Of a stretch of DNA of 56,268 nucleotides, positions 37,172 through 44,419 are shown one piece after another (the stretch's first letter is position 1; each line of letters begins with the position of its first letter). The DNA is from Candidatus Accumulibacter phosphatis. Lineage in GTDB: Bacteria; Pseudomonadota; Gammaproteobacteria; Burkholderiales; Rhodocyclaceae. Location of the stretch: contig NZ_SPMY01000052.1 of assembly GCF_012939955.1 (NCBI RefSeq), positions 5,353 to 61,620 of the forward strand, written 5' to 3'. The position numbers and the translations under genes were made by a program. The notes beneath the pieces were generated by a model. That model worked only from the letters and a program-made list of their open reading frames with translations. It was not told the origin of the DNA and ran no database searches.

Positions 37172-38577
37172 TCAAGTTTGCCGGTGCTTCGCTGTTTCTA
37201 ACAGTCAGTCAGGTATCGCAAGCGTCTGCCAGGAGAAGTCCAGCTGTTCTTGCCGTTCGCGTCTGGCCGGCAGCAGAGTACACGCGCGTGACGATCGAAC
37301 TCAGCGCACCTTTGAAATACACCCAATTCACGGTCAAAGATCCTGACCGCCTGGTCGTCGACCTGGAAGGCATCGAGCTGACCAGCGTGCTCGACAGCCT
37401 TTCCAGCAAGGTGCTTCCCGACGATCCGAATATCAAGCTGCTGCGCGCCGGGCGCTACAAGCCGGGCGTCGTTCGTCTGGTGATGGAGCTCAAGACCGAG
37501 GTCGCACCGCAGGTTTTTGAACTGGCACCGGTGGGTAGTTACGGGCATCGTCTGGTTCTCGACGTTTATCCGTCGACGCAGCCGGATCCACTGCTCTCGC
37601 TGCTCGACAGCAAGGACTGGAAAGTCGCACCCGGTGAGAGCCGGCCTGAGATCATCGCCGAAAGCCGGCCCGAACCAGGCGCCGATGCCAGGATCGACGC
37701 CAAGCCCGAGCAACTCGCCGAGCACCGGCCAGTGAGCAAACAGCGGGGCCGGTCGGTCATCGATCGCCTGGTGACGATCACCCTCGATCCGGGGCACGGA
37801 GGCGAGGATCCTGGTGCGATCGGGGGCGGTGGCAGCTACGAAAAGCACGTCACGCTGGCGGTGGCAAAGCGTTTGCGTGCGAAAATTGCGGCCGACCCGA
37901 ACATGCGTGTAGTCCTGACTCGCGACTCGGACTTCTTCGTGCCCCTGCGCGCACGCGTAGATAAAGCGCGTCGAATCCAGTCCGACCTCTTCGTTTCGAT
38001 CCATGCCGACGCCTTTGTCAGGCCGGACGCCAATGGGTCGTCAGTGTTCGTTCTTTCCGAGAGCGGGGCCACGAGTTCGGCAGCGCGTTATCTGGCCCAG
38101 AAAGAGAACGCCTCCGACCTGATTGGTGGCGTCAATATCGCCGTCAACGACCCGGTCCTGGCTCGTACGCTGCTCGATCTCTCGCAGACGGCAACGATCA
38201 GCGATAGCCTGAAGCTCGGCAAAGCGGTCCTCGGCGAGATTGGCGGTATCAACCGGCTGCACAAGGCGCATGTCGAACAGGCCGGTTTTGCCGTTCTCAA
38301 GGCGCCCGACATTCCGTCGATCCTGATCGAAACCGCCTTCATCTCCAATCCTGAGGAGGAGAAGCGCCTGAACGACGACGCCTATCAGGACAAACTGGCC
38401 TCGGCCATCTTTGCGGGGATAAAAAAAGTACCTGGCCCTGAATCCGCCGCTGGCCAAGTCGACCCTGGCCAGGCTCGATTAGCTTTCTCGCTTGCGCTCG
38501 CGGCGTGTACGCCGACGAGCAAGCGACAGCTTTTTGGGCCGCAAATAGAGGTTCCAAATATCCGCTGGCGCTGCTAG
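37126..38577 (+). CDS. amiC: N-acetylmuramoyl-L-alanine amidase AmiC-type, 3' frameshift
   Basis: A cell-wall amidase that splits septal peptidoglycan. It has a basic N-terminus with an export signal (LIKFAGASLFLTVSQVSQAS, perhaps Tat-like RRR), an AMIN domain (about 35-150), a Pro/Glu linker and an Amidase_3 domain. Zinc ligands are in LDPGHGGEDPG, SYEKHVTLAVAKRL, SIHADAF and ILIETAFISN. At seven adenines (38421-38427) the frame shifts into an unlikely 45-residue tail. Reading six gives KKYLALNPPLAKSTLARLD and a TAG at 38480-38482. GGAGGG precedes the start at 37126. Confidence 0.9.
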   Translation: MFERAEERLAGRRRLIKFAGASLFLTVSQVSQASARRSPAVLAVRVWPAAEYTRVTIELSAPLKYTQFTVKDPDRLVVDLEGIELTSVLDSLSSKVLPDDPNIKLLRAGRYKPGVVRLVMELKTEVAPQVFELAPVGSYGHRLVLDVYPSTQPDPLLSLLDSKDWKVAPGESRPEIIAESRPEPGADARIDAKPEQLAEHRPVSKQRGRSVIDRLVTITLDPGHGGEDPGAIGGGGSYEKHVTLAVAKRLRAKIAADPNMRVVLTRDSDFFVPLRARVDKARRIQSDLFVSIHADAFVRPDANGSSVFVLSESGATSSAARYLAQKENASDLIGGVNIAVNDPVLARTLLDLSQTATISDSLKLGKAVLGEIGGINRLHKAHVEQAGFAVLKAPDIPSILIETAFISNPEEEKRLNDDAYQDKLASAIFAGIKKVPGPESAAGQVDPGQARLAFSLALAACTPTSKRQLFGPQIEVPNIRWRC

Positions 38578-38612
38578 AATGCCGACCCTGCACGTGCTTC
38601 AAGAATCACCGT

Positions 38613-38688
38613 GCCGCTGTAGCTCAGTCGGTAGAGCAGCGCATTCGTAATGCGAAGGTCGGCAGTTCGATTCCGCCCAGCGGCACCA
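38613..38688 (+). tRNA. tRNA-Thr (CGT), attachment site of the integrated element
   Basis: The cloverleaf begins GCCGCTGTAGCTCAG, with anticodon loop TTCGTAA (CGT) and T arm AGTTCGATTC, and ends in an encoded CCA. Its 3' part from 38639 is duplicated exactly at 49749-49801. The left junction restores a complete tRNA gene. Confidence 0.97.
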
Positions 38689-38691
38689 GTA
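38639..38691 (+). repeat. attL, 53-bp direct repeat in tRNA-Thr
   Basis: A perfect 53-bp match to 49749-49801 in the same orientation. It covers the anticodon arm to the CCA end and three further bases. Identity stops abruptly on the tRNA 5' side, as expected for tyrosine-recombinase integration in a tRNA 3' end. Confidence 0.93.
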
Positions 38692-38704
38692 GAAACAAAC
38701 ACTT

Positions 38705-38731
38705 AGCCCGGCTCACAAGGTCGGGCTTTTT
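38705..38731 (+). terminator. rho-independent terminator after tRNA-Thr
   Basis: AGCCCG and CGGGCT form a stem followed by TTTTT. A closely similar terminator sits after attR (49814-49840). One belongs to the element and the other to the original chromosome. Confidence 0.8.
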
Positions 38732-38747
38732 GTTGTCTGCGCACCTG

Positions 38748-38765
38748 GTAGGCAGATGGTAGGCA
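38748..38765. promoter_or_regulatory. paired GTAGGCA sites, left end (candidate integrase arm sites)
   Basis: GTAGGCA occurs at 38748-38754 and 38759-38765, 11 bases apart. The same pair with the same spacing lies at 49616-49633 near attR. Repeated short sites on the same helix face at both ends fit arm-type binding by the integrase. Confidence 0.55.
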
Positions 38766-38796
38766 AGTTTTTTCAGCCCGCATCCGTCGCACCAAA

Positions 38797-38819
38797 GAAA
38801 AACCCGGCGCGCGGCCGGG
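38797..38819 (-). terminator. rho-independent terminator of the DUF3077-like operon
   Basis: Read on minus, CCCGGC and GCCGGG form a perfect six-bp stem followed by TTTTTCTTT. It lies 26 bases past the stop of the last gene of the small operon. Confidence 0.75.
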
Positions 38820-38845
38820 TCGGCGCATTGCCTGGCGCCGGGCCG

Positions 38846-39121
38846 CTACTCCCTGCCGCTTTCCATCTGAGCATTGACGACGGTGTCGACAAGGGCCTTG
38901 GCCATTTCAACGAGGTGAACGATTGCCCACCGGGCGCCATCGTCTAGCGCGTCCGAGTTGCTGCCCAGGCTGGCGGCTGACGACAGAAACATCGAAGACC
39001 CTTCGAGCGCGCATTCGGTCGTAATGTCCTCGCTGACGACGAAGAACTGCGCAGCGTTGCCGGCAGTGGCGAAGTATGGCTTCGGCTCGAATTCGGCTTG
39101 TGCGTGGGCGTCGGCTCTCAT
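38846..39121 (-). CDS. small DUF3077/DUF6124-like protein
   Basis: A 91-residue protein, starting MRADAHAQAEFEPKPYFATA. The middle, FFVVSEDITTECALEGSSMF, and the C-terminal helix, WAIVHLVEMAKALVDTVV, resemble the small DUF3077/DUF6124 proteins common in Pseudomonas and mobile elements. Their function is unknown. The start at 39121 has a G-rich ribosome binding site that forms part of the preceding gene. It is the last of three overlapping genes ended by a terminator. Confidence 0.6.
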   Translation of the reverse strand: MRADAHAQAEFEPKPYFATAGNAAQFFVVSEDITTECALEGSSMFLSSAASLGSNSDALDDGARWAIVHLVEMAKALVDTVVNAQMESGRE

Positions 39122-39383
39122 TGAAGCCCCCCTGCAAGCCAAACAGTTCTCGTATCTCGGTGACCAGTTCGCTGCACGCCCATAGGTAGTTGTCTCGGGC
39201 CGACGCGTCGAGCACGCGCCCGAACGTCTCGCCGCCGACACCCCACGTCATCTGCAGCATGGCGTCAAGGCGCGCCAGCTTCTTCTCGATCAGTTCTTGA
39301 ACGTCGTCAGCCGTCGCGCCAGGGGCAAAGTCGTAGACGGACGAGTCGATAGCCGGGCGATTGGTCGGTATCTGCTCACTCAT
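38907..39383 (-). CDS. small element protein, C-terminus uncertain
   Basis: The frame starts MSEQIPTNRPAIDSSVYDFA and continues through helices ELIEKKLARLDAMLQMTWGV and LWACSELVTEIRELFGLQGG. After about residue 88 it runs on inside the following gene in another frame, with Arg-rich sequence that does not look conserved. The six-base G run at the switch (39126-39131) could hide another extra base; five would fuse it to the downstream gene. Coding is convincing for the first 88 residues only. Confidence 0.5.
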   Translation of the reverse strand: MSEQIPTNRPAIDSSVYDFAPGATADDVQELIEKKLARLDAMLQMTWGVGGETFGRVLDASARDNYLWACSELVTEIRELFGLQGGFNESRRPRTSRIRAEAILRHCRQRCAVLRRQRGHYDRMRARRVFDVSVVSRQPGQQLGRARRWRPVGNRSPR

Positions 39384-39669
39384 GGCACGCCTCCGCAGCA
39401 TCAAGGAACGAAGCCAGGGCTGCAGGTAGTTTGCTTGCGTTGCCGTGTAGCGCGTCCTGAACGTCGTACAGGTCATCGACCACGCGCCAGAGCGCGATGG
39501 CAATGTCGTGCGATAGGTGCGCCTCATTGACGACAAGACGCGCCTTGTTGATGGCGTCGAGCAGAACCAACCCGACAGCGGCGAGGGCAGTGATGCCGTC
39601 AGGTGTGAAGCGGTTGAGGCGTTGCAGCGTGCTGGATTGGCGCGCATCGGCGCAGGGGATATTGGGCAT
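39376..39669 (-). CDS. small DUF3077-like protein heading the operon
   Basis: A 97-residue protein, MPNIPCADARQSSTLQRLNR onward. Its helices GITALAAVGLVLLDAINKAR and LSHDIAIALWRVVDDLYDVQ have the same general shape as the other two genes of the group. GGAG lies before the ATG at 39669. The stop overlaps the next start by eight bases. A folded RNA element lies directly upstream (39675-39782). Function unknown. Confidence 0.6.
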   Translation of the reverse strand: MPNIPCADARQSSTLQRLNRFTPDGITALAAVGLVLLDAINKARLVVNEAHLSHDIAIALWRVVDDLYDVQDALHGNASKLPAALASFLDAAEACHE

Positions 39670-39674
39670 GGTGG

Positions 39675-39782
39675 GACTCCAACTAAGCGGTTGTGAAACC
39701 GCCTTCCCGCTTCCAAACGGGAGGGCGATCGTGCAGGTTGGAAGACCGGTAGTTGGCACCGGCGAGCCCGAAGACTCCCCAC
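39675..39782 (+). ncRNA. C4-antisense-RNA-like structured element
   Basis: A closing stem TCCAAC (39678-39683) with GTTGGA (39737-39742) encloses two hairpins. The first is GCGGTT-GTGA-AACCGC (39687-39702), with a GNRA loop. The second has arms CCTTCCCG and CGGGAGGG (39702-39725) with one wobble. A third hairpin, CCGG/CCGG (39746-39762), is followed by GAGCCCGAAGACTCCCC. The layout recalls the C4 antisense RNA family of phages P1 and P4. The GNRA loop favours the plus strand. Family membership is from memory and needs a covariance search. Confidence 0.42.
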
Positions 39783-39812
39783 ACGACCGCCCAAAACTTG
39801 GACGCCATGCAC

Positions 39813-40240
39813 CAGACGAAAAAATACCGCTCAGGGCGGCTCGTCCGCCAACTTTTCCCGGGCTTCCAAACCCGCATCGCTGATGTGCAGCGACAGCGCC
39901 AGTATCAGCCACCCGCTAGCAGTGCGTCAAGGGCTCTTGCGCGCTGGATTGCCATTATCGCCAAGGGCCGCCACAAGTCAGCACGATGGCGGACCCTCCC
40001 AAAATTATCGTTGTGGAAAATCTCATGCACTCCATGCCAGCTCTGTTATGAAGAGTGTAGTGAGGTATTCGCGAGCAAGAGCTGAACAAAAACGACAGTT
40101 CTCACAAAGGAAAATCTGCGCGATAATCGATCTGGCAGGGCTTCGCATGTGCAGGGTCGAAAAAATAGCTACACCTACCGAGGAAGCAGGTCACAAGGCG
40201 ATGCGAGAACGCCTTTTTTTCTCGTTTTTTTTGAGGAACT
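39813..40240. other. gap inside the element, no convincing gene
   Basis: Short frames occur but none has protein-like character. AT content rises toward 40240, and two T runs lie just before the YHYH gene. A promoter for the plus-strand genes may be here but cannot be named. Confidence 0.4.
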
Positions 40241-40375
40241 ATGATGAAAACCATATCTTTGTTTTTTGCCATCGCGATAGCCGTTGTCAGCGGCAGCGCC
40301 ATCGCCCACTCAGGCGGAACTGACAGCAAAGGGTGCCATACCGACCACAAGACAGGCGGCTATCACTGCCACTGA
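40241..40375 (+). CDS. small secreted YHYH-motif protein
   Basis: A 44-codon ORF with a clear signal peptide, MMKTISLFFAIAIAVVSGSA, cleaved near AIA-HS. The mature part, HSGGTDSKGCHTDHKTGG, ends YHCH. The GCH...GGYHCH pattern is that of short YHYH proteins, also found at the ends of secreted nucleases. His and Cys suggest metal binding. GAGG precedes the ATG pair. Function unknown. Confidence 0.7.
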   Translation: MMKTISLFFAIAIAVVSGSAIAHSGGTDSKGCHTDHKTGGYHCH

Positions 40376-40596
40376 TGGTCCTCTACGCTGGCGGAGTGGC
40401 TAGGCTGCTGGCTCCGCCAGCTCTTCGTCGAGGTTGGCGAGCAACGGCTCCCACGAGGCTGCGTTTTCCAGCGAGGACTTAAGCTGATCCCGATTTTTTT
40501 TCCAAATCCCACCCTTCATCGATCAGCTTGATCAAGTGGCCAAGGGTTAAAAACACGTGCTGCTTCGGCGTTAAGCTGACGAAAGGCTCGCAATTC

Positions 40597-40851
40597 ATGA
40601 AAGGTCATCCAGAAATAAAGAAAGGCGACTGGATACGTGTCGACGCAACAGATTGTGTAGTGGCCATCGTGTACCAAGAAAACTCCATGTCAGGCGTGTG
40701 CAAAGCCATTTTCAACAAATCAAAACCGACGACGCATGACGTCGATTGGAACGGTGAGTCATGGTTTTTCCCGGCCCGCCCAGACTACGGCGGATACGCT
40801 AAGAACAGTGATCCACTGGTCCAGCAACTAAAGCGCGGGAAAGAAGCTTGA
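40597..40851 (+). CDS. hypothetical protein, 84 residues
   Basis: It starts MKGHPEIKKGDWIRVDATDC and continues with beta-rich blocks CVVAIVYQENSMSGVCKAIF and VDWNGESWFFPARPDYGGYA. This suggests a small SH3-like or OB-like barrel, typical of mobile-element accessory proteins. No family is recognised. The start at 40597 is chosen over the in-frame ATG at 40528 because the preceding residues look non-coding. It sits 34 bases before a small membrane protein gene. Confidence 0.6.
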   Translation: MKGHPEIKKGDWIRVDATDCVVAIVYQENSMSGVCKAIFNKSKPTTHDVDWNGESWFFPARPDYGGYAKNSDPLVQQLKRGKEA

Positions 40852-40885
40852 GAGTGCACCTCAAGATCACCCACAGGAGATTGCC

Positions 40886-41107
40886 ATGATTGAGAAGCAA
40901 CGCCGCATCATCACCATTTGCATGGTCGCGCTTGGCGCCTCGCTGCTTTGCGTCCCGTACCTGGTCAACGGGCACGCTATGGGGTATAGCTTGGTCGGCG
41001 ACCCGCCGCACCCGAGGGCCACCCTCGACATGGGGCGCATCGTGCTTGAGTGGGTGGCCATCGCCTTCGTCGGCGCCGTCGCCTGGATGACCTACGGGCG
41101 GCCATGA
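40886..41107 (+). CDS. two-helix small membrane protein
   Basis: A 73-residue protein with a basic start MIEKQRRI and helices ITICMVALGASLLCVPYLV and VLEWVAIAFVGAVAWMTYG, separated by a polar loop. CAGGAG lies seven bases before the ATG. The family is unknown. It is the third plus-strand gene of a small cassette in an otherwise minus-strand element. Confidence 0.65.
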   Translation: MIEKQRRIITICMVALGASLLCVPYLVNGHAMGYSLVGDPPHPRATLDMGRIVLEWVAIAFVGAVAWMTYGRP

Positions 41108-41284
41108 TCGCGTTTCGCAACGACGGCCAGGCAATCGCCGAGACGAGCTACTGGCATACGCCACACGCAAAGTCTGGGCTCCTTTCTTGAGTTGGAACGT
41201 TGGCGCCGTGGTAATGCAGGATTCCATTACGCAGCGTCGCTGACGTGATGTCCTCAAGAAGCACTCCTTGCCAGCGTTCTCGGG

Positions 41285-41812
41285 CTACTCGCTCGGCTTC
41301 TTGCCGGTCGATTTCTGCAAGGGATTGCTGCTCAAGGGCAAACCCTTCGCCGCTCGCCGCTTCTTGATCGCCTTCAACAGCATCGCGTCTGCTACCAAGT
41401 CCCGTATCTCCTGGTCCGTTGTCGAGCCAGGGCGAGTCGAAGTTTGATTCGTGAATTCTTCCTCGGGGCTCGGCTCGCCGTACATCGCCTGATAGCTCGC
41501 TTCCAGTCTCGCCAGTTCCTCCCGGCTCTCTTGGTCGGAAGTCGGCAGAAACTCGGCGCACACTTCCTGCCAAATCTCCATTCGCTCCGTCCTGAACTGC
41601 CGGGTTCCGTCTTCCGTTCCCCACTGTTCCGACTTCATCAGCCGATCCATCACCCCGTCCTCGCGAGCCTCGAACGCTTCGACCATTTGATCGTCCAGGC
41701 CTGTAGCGCGTTGCGACAGCGCCTCGGGCGGGGGCGTAGCTGCGCCCTGGCTGTTGTCCTTGATCCAGCGACTGATCGACCGGATTCTGACTTCCTTGAT
41801 TGGCGGAATCAT
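41285..41812 (-). CDS. hypothetical phage-type protein next to terS
   Basis: A 175-residue acidic, helical protein, starting MIPPIKEVRIRSISRWIKDN. It includes EDGVMDRLMKSEQWGTEDGT and EEFTNQTSTRPGSTTDQEIR. GGAGA lies before the ATG at 41812; the in-frame ATG at 41842 is an alternative. It follows the small terminase gene by about 140 bases on the same strand. Another frame is open over the whole gene (41148-41873). No family is recognised. Confidence 0.6.
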   Translation of the reverse strand: MIPPIKEVRIRSISRWIKDNSQGAATPPPEALSQRATGLDDQMVEAFEAREDGVMDRLMKSEQWGTEDGTRQFRTERMEIWQEVCAEFLPTSDQESREELARLEASYQAMYGEPSPEEEFTNQTSTRPGSTTDQEIRDLVADAMLLKAIKKRRAAKGLPLSSNPLQKSTGKKPSE

Positions 41813-41954
41813 TGCTGCTCTCCGTAGGGGATTCTTCATCATAGTTCACGCGGCGGGCTGTTCGATGGTCCAAGCCACTTCGGCCCCGTTTTGATGCGGC
41901 TCTCCAGAACCTTCCCTGAGCCTTCTCGATCGCGGCCTTCTCGCGTGGAAAGTT

Positions 41955-42506
41955 CTACCGTTCGCCCGTTTTCCGCGACTTCCCGCTCGACACTCCGATT
42001 ACCGCCCCGCCGAGGGAGTCGAGCAGTTCCCGCAGCGGATTTGCTTGCTGATCGTTGTCCTTCTCGTACAGGCCAAGGTGCTTCATCGCCTTTTCCAGCG
42101 CGTCGAGCTTGTTCCAGAAGCGATACTTGACGACGCCATCCTTGTCGACCTCGAACGAAGCCACCGCGCGACGAAGCTCCGGCGGCAGTTCGTGCAGCAG
42201 CTTGAGCTGCCCGTCCTCGTTCATAATCCCGCCAATGTCGGCCAGGGCCAGTGCTTTGACCTCCCGAAGAATGTCCGCGGCCTTCAGCGTAGCGATCTCG
42301 GCCGCAGTTGCCTGCATCGCACGCAACCTTGTGGCTACCTTGGGGTTCGCAGCCAGCCTGCTTGCCTCTTCGTGAATCTGCTTCGCTGTCATGCGGGCAG
42401 TTTTGTACGAGGCCCGATAGGCGTCGGAAAGCGTCTCGCCGCTTACGACTTCCTGTGCGAAATTCTCTTGCTGCGGAGTTAGTTCATACTGATTCGTCAT
42501 GCTCAT
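41955..42506 (-). CDS. terS: terminase small subunit
   Basis: A 183-residue small terminase (Terminase_2/P27-like). The N-terminal HTH region is LTPQQENFAQEVVSGETLSD followed by AYRASYKTARMTAKQIHEEA. A central helix block, AADILREVKALALADIGGIM, and a C-terminal stretch, KYRFWNKLDALEKAMKHLGL, match the family. Small terminases recognise pac or cos DNA and partner a large subunit. No large terminase, portal or capsid gene is present in the element. Satellites use a lone TerS to redirect a helper phage's packaging motor; that role here is inferred. Confidence 0.87.
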   Translation of the reverse strand: MSMTNQYELTPQQENFAQEVVSGETLSDAYRASYKTARMTAKQIHEEASRLAANPKVATRLRAMQATAAEIATLKAADILREVKALALADIGGIMNEDGQLKLLHELPPELRRAVASFEVDKDGVVKYRFWNKLDALEKAMKHLGLYEKDNDQQANPLRELLDSLGGAVIGVSSGKSRKTGER

Positions 42507-42783
42507 CTTGTTGCCTCTTGCCTTTCGCGCAGTTGCTGCGCCTGTTTGTCAAATCGTTGGAAGTTGGTTCATTGCGCCCCGGCATTCATCGCACCACGGC
42601 GGCAGAAAATCACGCCAGTGGCCCGCGGCGGGCGACTTGCCGTAGGCATTGTGCGATGCACTGTAAGCAAGTTGCGAGCCACGAGCACTCTATACCCGTC
42701 ATATGCCAGACAGCACAAAGAGGGGCACACTTCATGCTTGCTGTTGCCGGCGGCATTGTGCGCTGCAGTTTTTGCCGTTCTCA

Positions 42784-43848
42784 TCATGGCACGTCGACCG
42801 ACTTCCCGGCGCCTGTTTTTGCGTCGGAGCGTAGCGTATCCGGTGCATCGCGGCGCAGTGTCGAGCCCTCGCCGATAACTGGCAGCGCCCGCAGCACGTA
42901 CCGGCAATTTCCAGCGTCTCGCGGCCCAGCGTCCGCGCTGAGCTGGTCAAGCCAGTCACCGACCGTCGACGGAATCTTTACCGTCACGACCAAGCCTCTC
43001 CGCTTCAGCCGATGTGCGGCCGTGTACGCCGCCGCCTGGCCGACGAAGTTGCTATCGTGGTCGCCGAAGACGATCAGCTCACGCACGCCAGCGGGAGGCT
43101 CGAAGCTCTGGATGCCTGCCGCGCTGATACAGGACCAGACCGGAACGCCGAAGAGCTGCGCCGCTGCCAGCGCCGTTTCTATTCCCTCGGCTATACCCAG
43201 GCATTCCGCCACCGGGAAAAGGCGCACAGCGGCCCCGGAAACAGGCTTGCCGGCCATCAGCTTCTTTGGCGAACTGACCGGCGCCTTGTGCCCGCGCTGC
43301 AGGTATGTCCGATGCAGGGTGACGCCCGTGCCGTCAGCAGCAACGACGCGTGCGAGCATTGCCGGGAACCTGCCCGCGAGCGCGCGAGTTTCGTAGTAGG
43401 GCAGCGCGGGGTGCAGGCGCAGGCAATCGGGCACCGTCTTGATCTCTAAGTCTCTCCCAGCCAAGTAGGTCATGGCCTCGTCGCCGTGCGTCAGCTTGCT
43501 GCCTTCCGCCCAGGCCTGACACAACTTGCGGACCTTCGCCGCTTCATCCTGCTCCGGCTGTCGCACGAACGGCTGCACGACGCCTGCAGCGCGCTCGATC
43601 TCCAGAGCAGCGGCCGGGAAATCCTGGCCCGTCACCAGCATCGCCAGCTTGACGCCATCGCCGGCACCGCACTGCGAGCAGAACCACGTGCCGCGGCCTT
43701 CCTTGTCGTCAAAGCGGAACCGGTCTTTTCCCCCGCACATCGGACACGGTCCATGCTTCCCCGACAGCGCACGGTCACTCAAGCCCATGCCGGCGAGGAT
43801 GCCCGGCCACTTGCCGGCGGCCGCCTCCCGCACGCTATGCCGCTGCAT
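42784..43848 (-). CDS. P4-type primase with zinc ribbon and Toprim
   Basis: A 354-residue primase. The zinc ribbon is CPMCGGKDRFRF...CSQCGAGDG (about 34-65). The Toprim core is GIAEGIETALAAAQLFGVPV (E and G motif) with VFGDHDSN (DxD-like). It matches the phage P4 alpha primase N-terminal region plus a Toprim_3 domain, without the SF3 helicase part, which here is supplied by a separate gene. The start MQRHSVREAAAGKWPGI at 43848 overlaps the helicase stop by 14 bases. It would prime element replication. Confidence 0.9.
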   Translation of the reverse strand: MQRHSVREAAAGKWPGILAGMGLSDRALSGKHGPCPMCGGKDRFRFDDKEGRGTWFCSQCGAGDGVKLAMLVTGQDFPAAALEIERAAGVVQPFVRQPEQDEAAKVRKLCQAWAEGSKLTHGDEAMTYLAGRDLEIKTVPDCLRLHPALPYYETRALAGRFPAMLARVVAADGTGVTLHRTYLQRGHKAPVSSPKKLMAGKPVSGAAVRLFPVAECLGIAEGIETALAAAQLFGVPVWSCISAAGIQSFEPPAGVRELIVFGDHDSNFVGQAAAYTAAHRLKRRGLVVTVKIPSTVGDWLDQLSADAGPRDAGNCRYVLRALPVIGEGSTLRRDAPDTLRSDAKTGAGKSVDVP

Positions 43849-44419
43849 TGCCCGCCTCCTTGCGCTTCGCGAAGGCGATCGCGTTCGCGCGGACCTTGTT
43901 GATGACCTCCTGCGTCGGCGTTGCCGCGACCTCCGCCAATCCCTTCGGCCAAACATCAAAGAAGGTCCGGTACTGGTTCGCCGCCCAGCCTTGACGATAG
44001 CCCCGCCTTTGCTGAAGAAACAGGAGCTGCGAATAGACGAGCTGCTTGACGTCCTTGGTCGCCGGCTTCTTGCGCACCTGCTTGACCAGCTTGCCGGCGA
44101 TGGTTTGGACTTCGTTCTGCCGCTCGGGAGCGAATCCGCAAGCCGGGCACTTGTGGATTTTCGCTGGCTTCATGAGGCTGCATTTCGCGCATTTCGTCGG
44201 CAGTGACTCCCGGCGCTCGGTGCTCTTGCTGCCGGATGTTCTGGGCTTCCCGTCGTCAAGCGCCAGCGGTAGGTCGTCACACGGGTGCCCAAGACGCGCG
44301 GTGCTGCCGCTGTGGTCGAGCAGCAATGCACGCTCCTTGCCGGGCGCTGGCCTGAGCACTCTGCCCACCATCTGGATGTAGCGAATCAGGGAGCGCGTCG
44401 GGCGCGCCAGAATCATCAC
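43835..44419 (-). CDS. superfamily 2 helicase, C-terminal part (frameshifted)
   Basis: This frame carries helicase motif VI, YIQMVGRVLRPAPGKERALL. A zinc ribbon, CAKCSLMKPAKIHKCPACGF, and a basic C-terminus follow. It joins the upstream frame if the extra T at 44438 is removed, giving EGWDCPTAEVMILARPTRSL, the normal family sequence. The open frame can also be entered at ATG 44419. Overlaps the primase start by 14 bases. Confidence 0.82.
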   Translation of the reverse strand: MMILARPTRSLIRYIQMVGRVLRPAPGKERALLLDHSGSTARLGHPCDDLPLALDDGKPRTSGSKSTERRESLPTKCAKCSLMKPAKIHKCPACGFAPERQNEVQTIAGKLVKQVRKKPATKDVKQLVYSQLLFLQQRRGYRQGWAANQYRTFFDVWPKGLAEVAATPTQEVINKVRANAIAFAKRKEAGNAAA

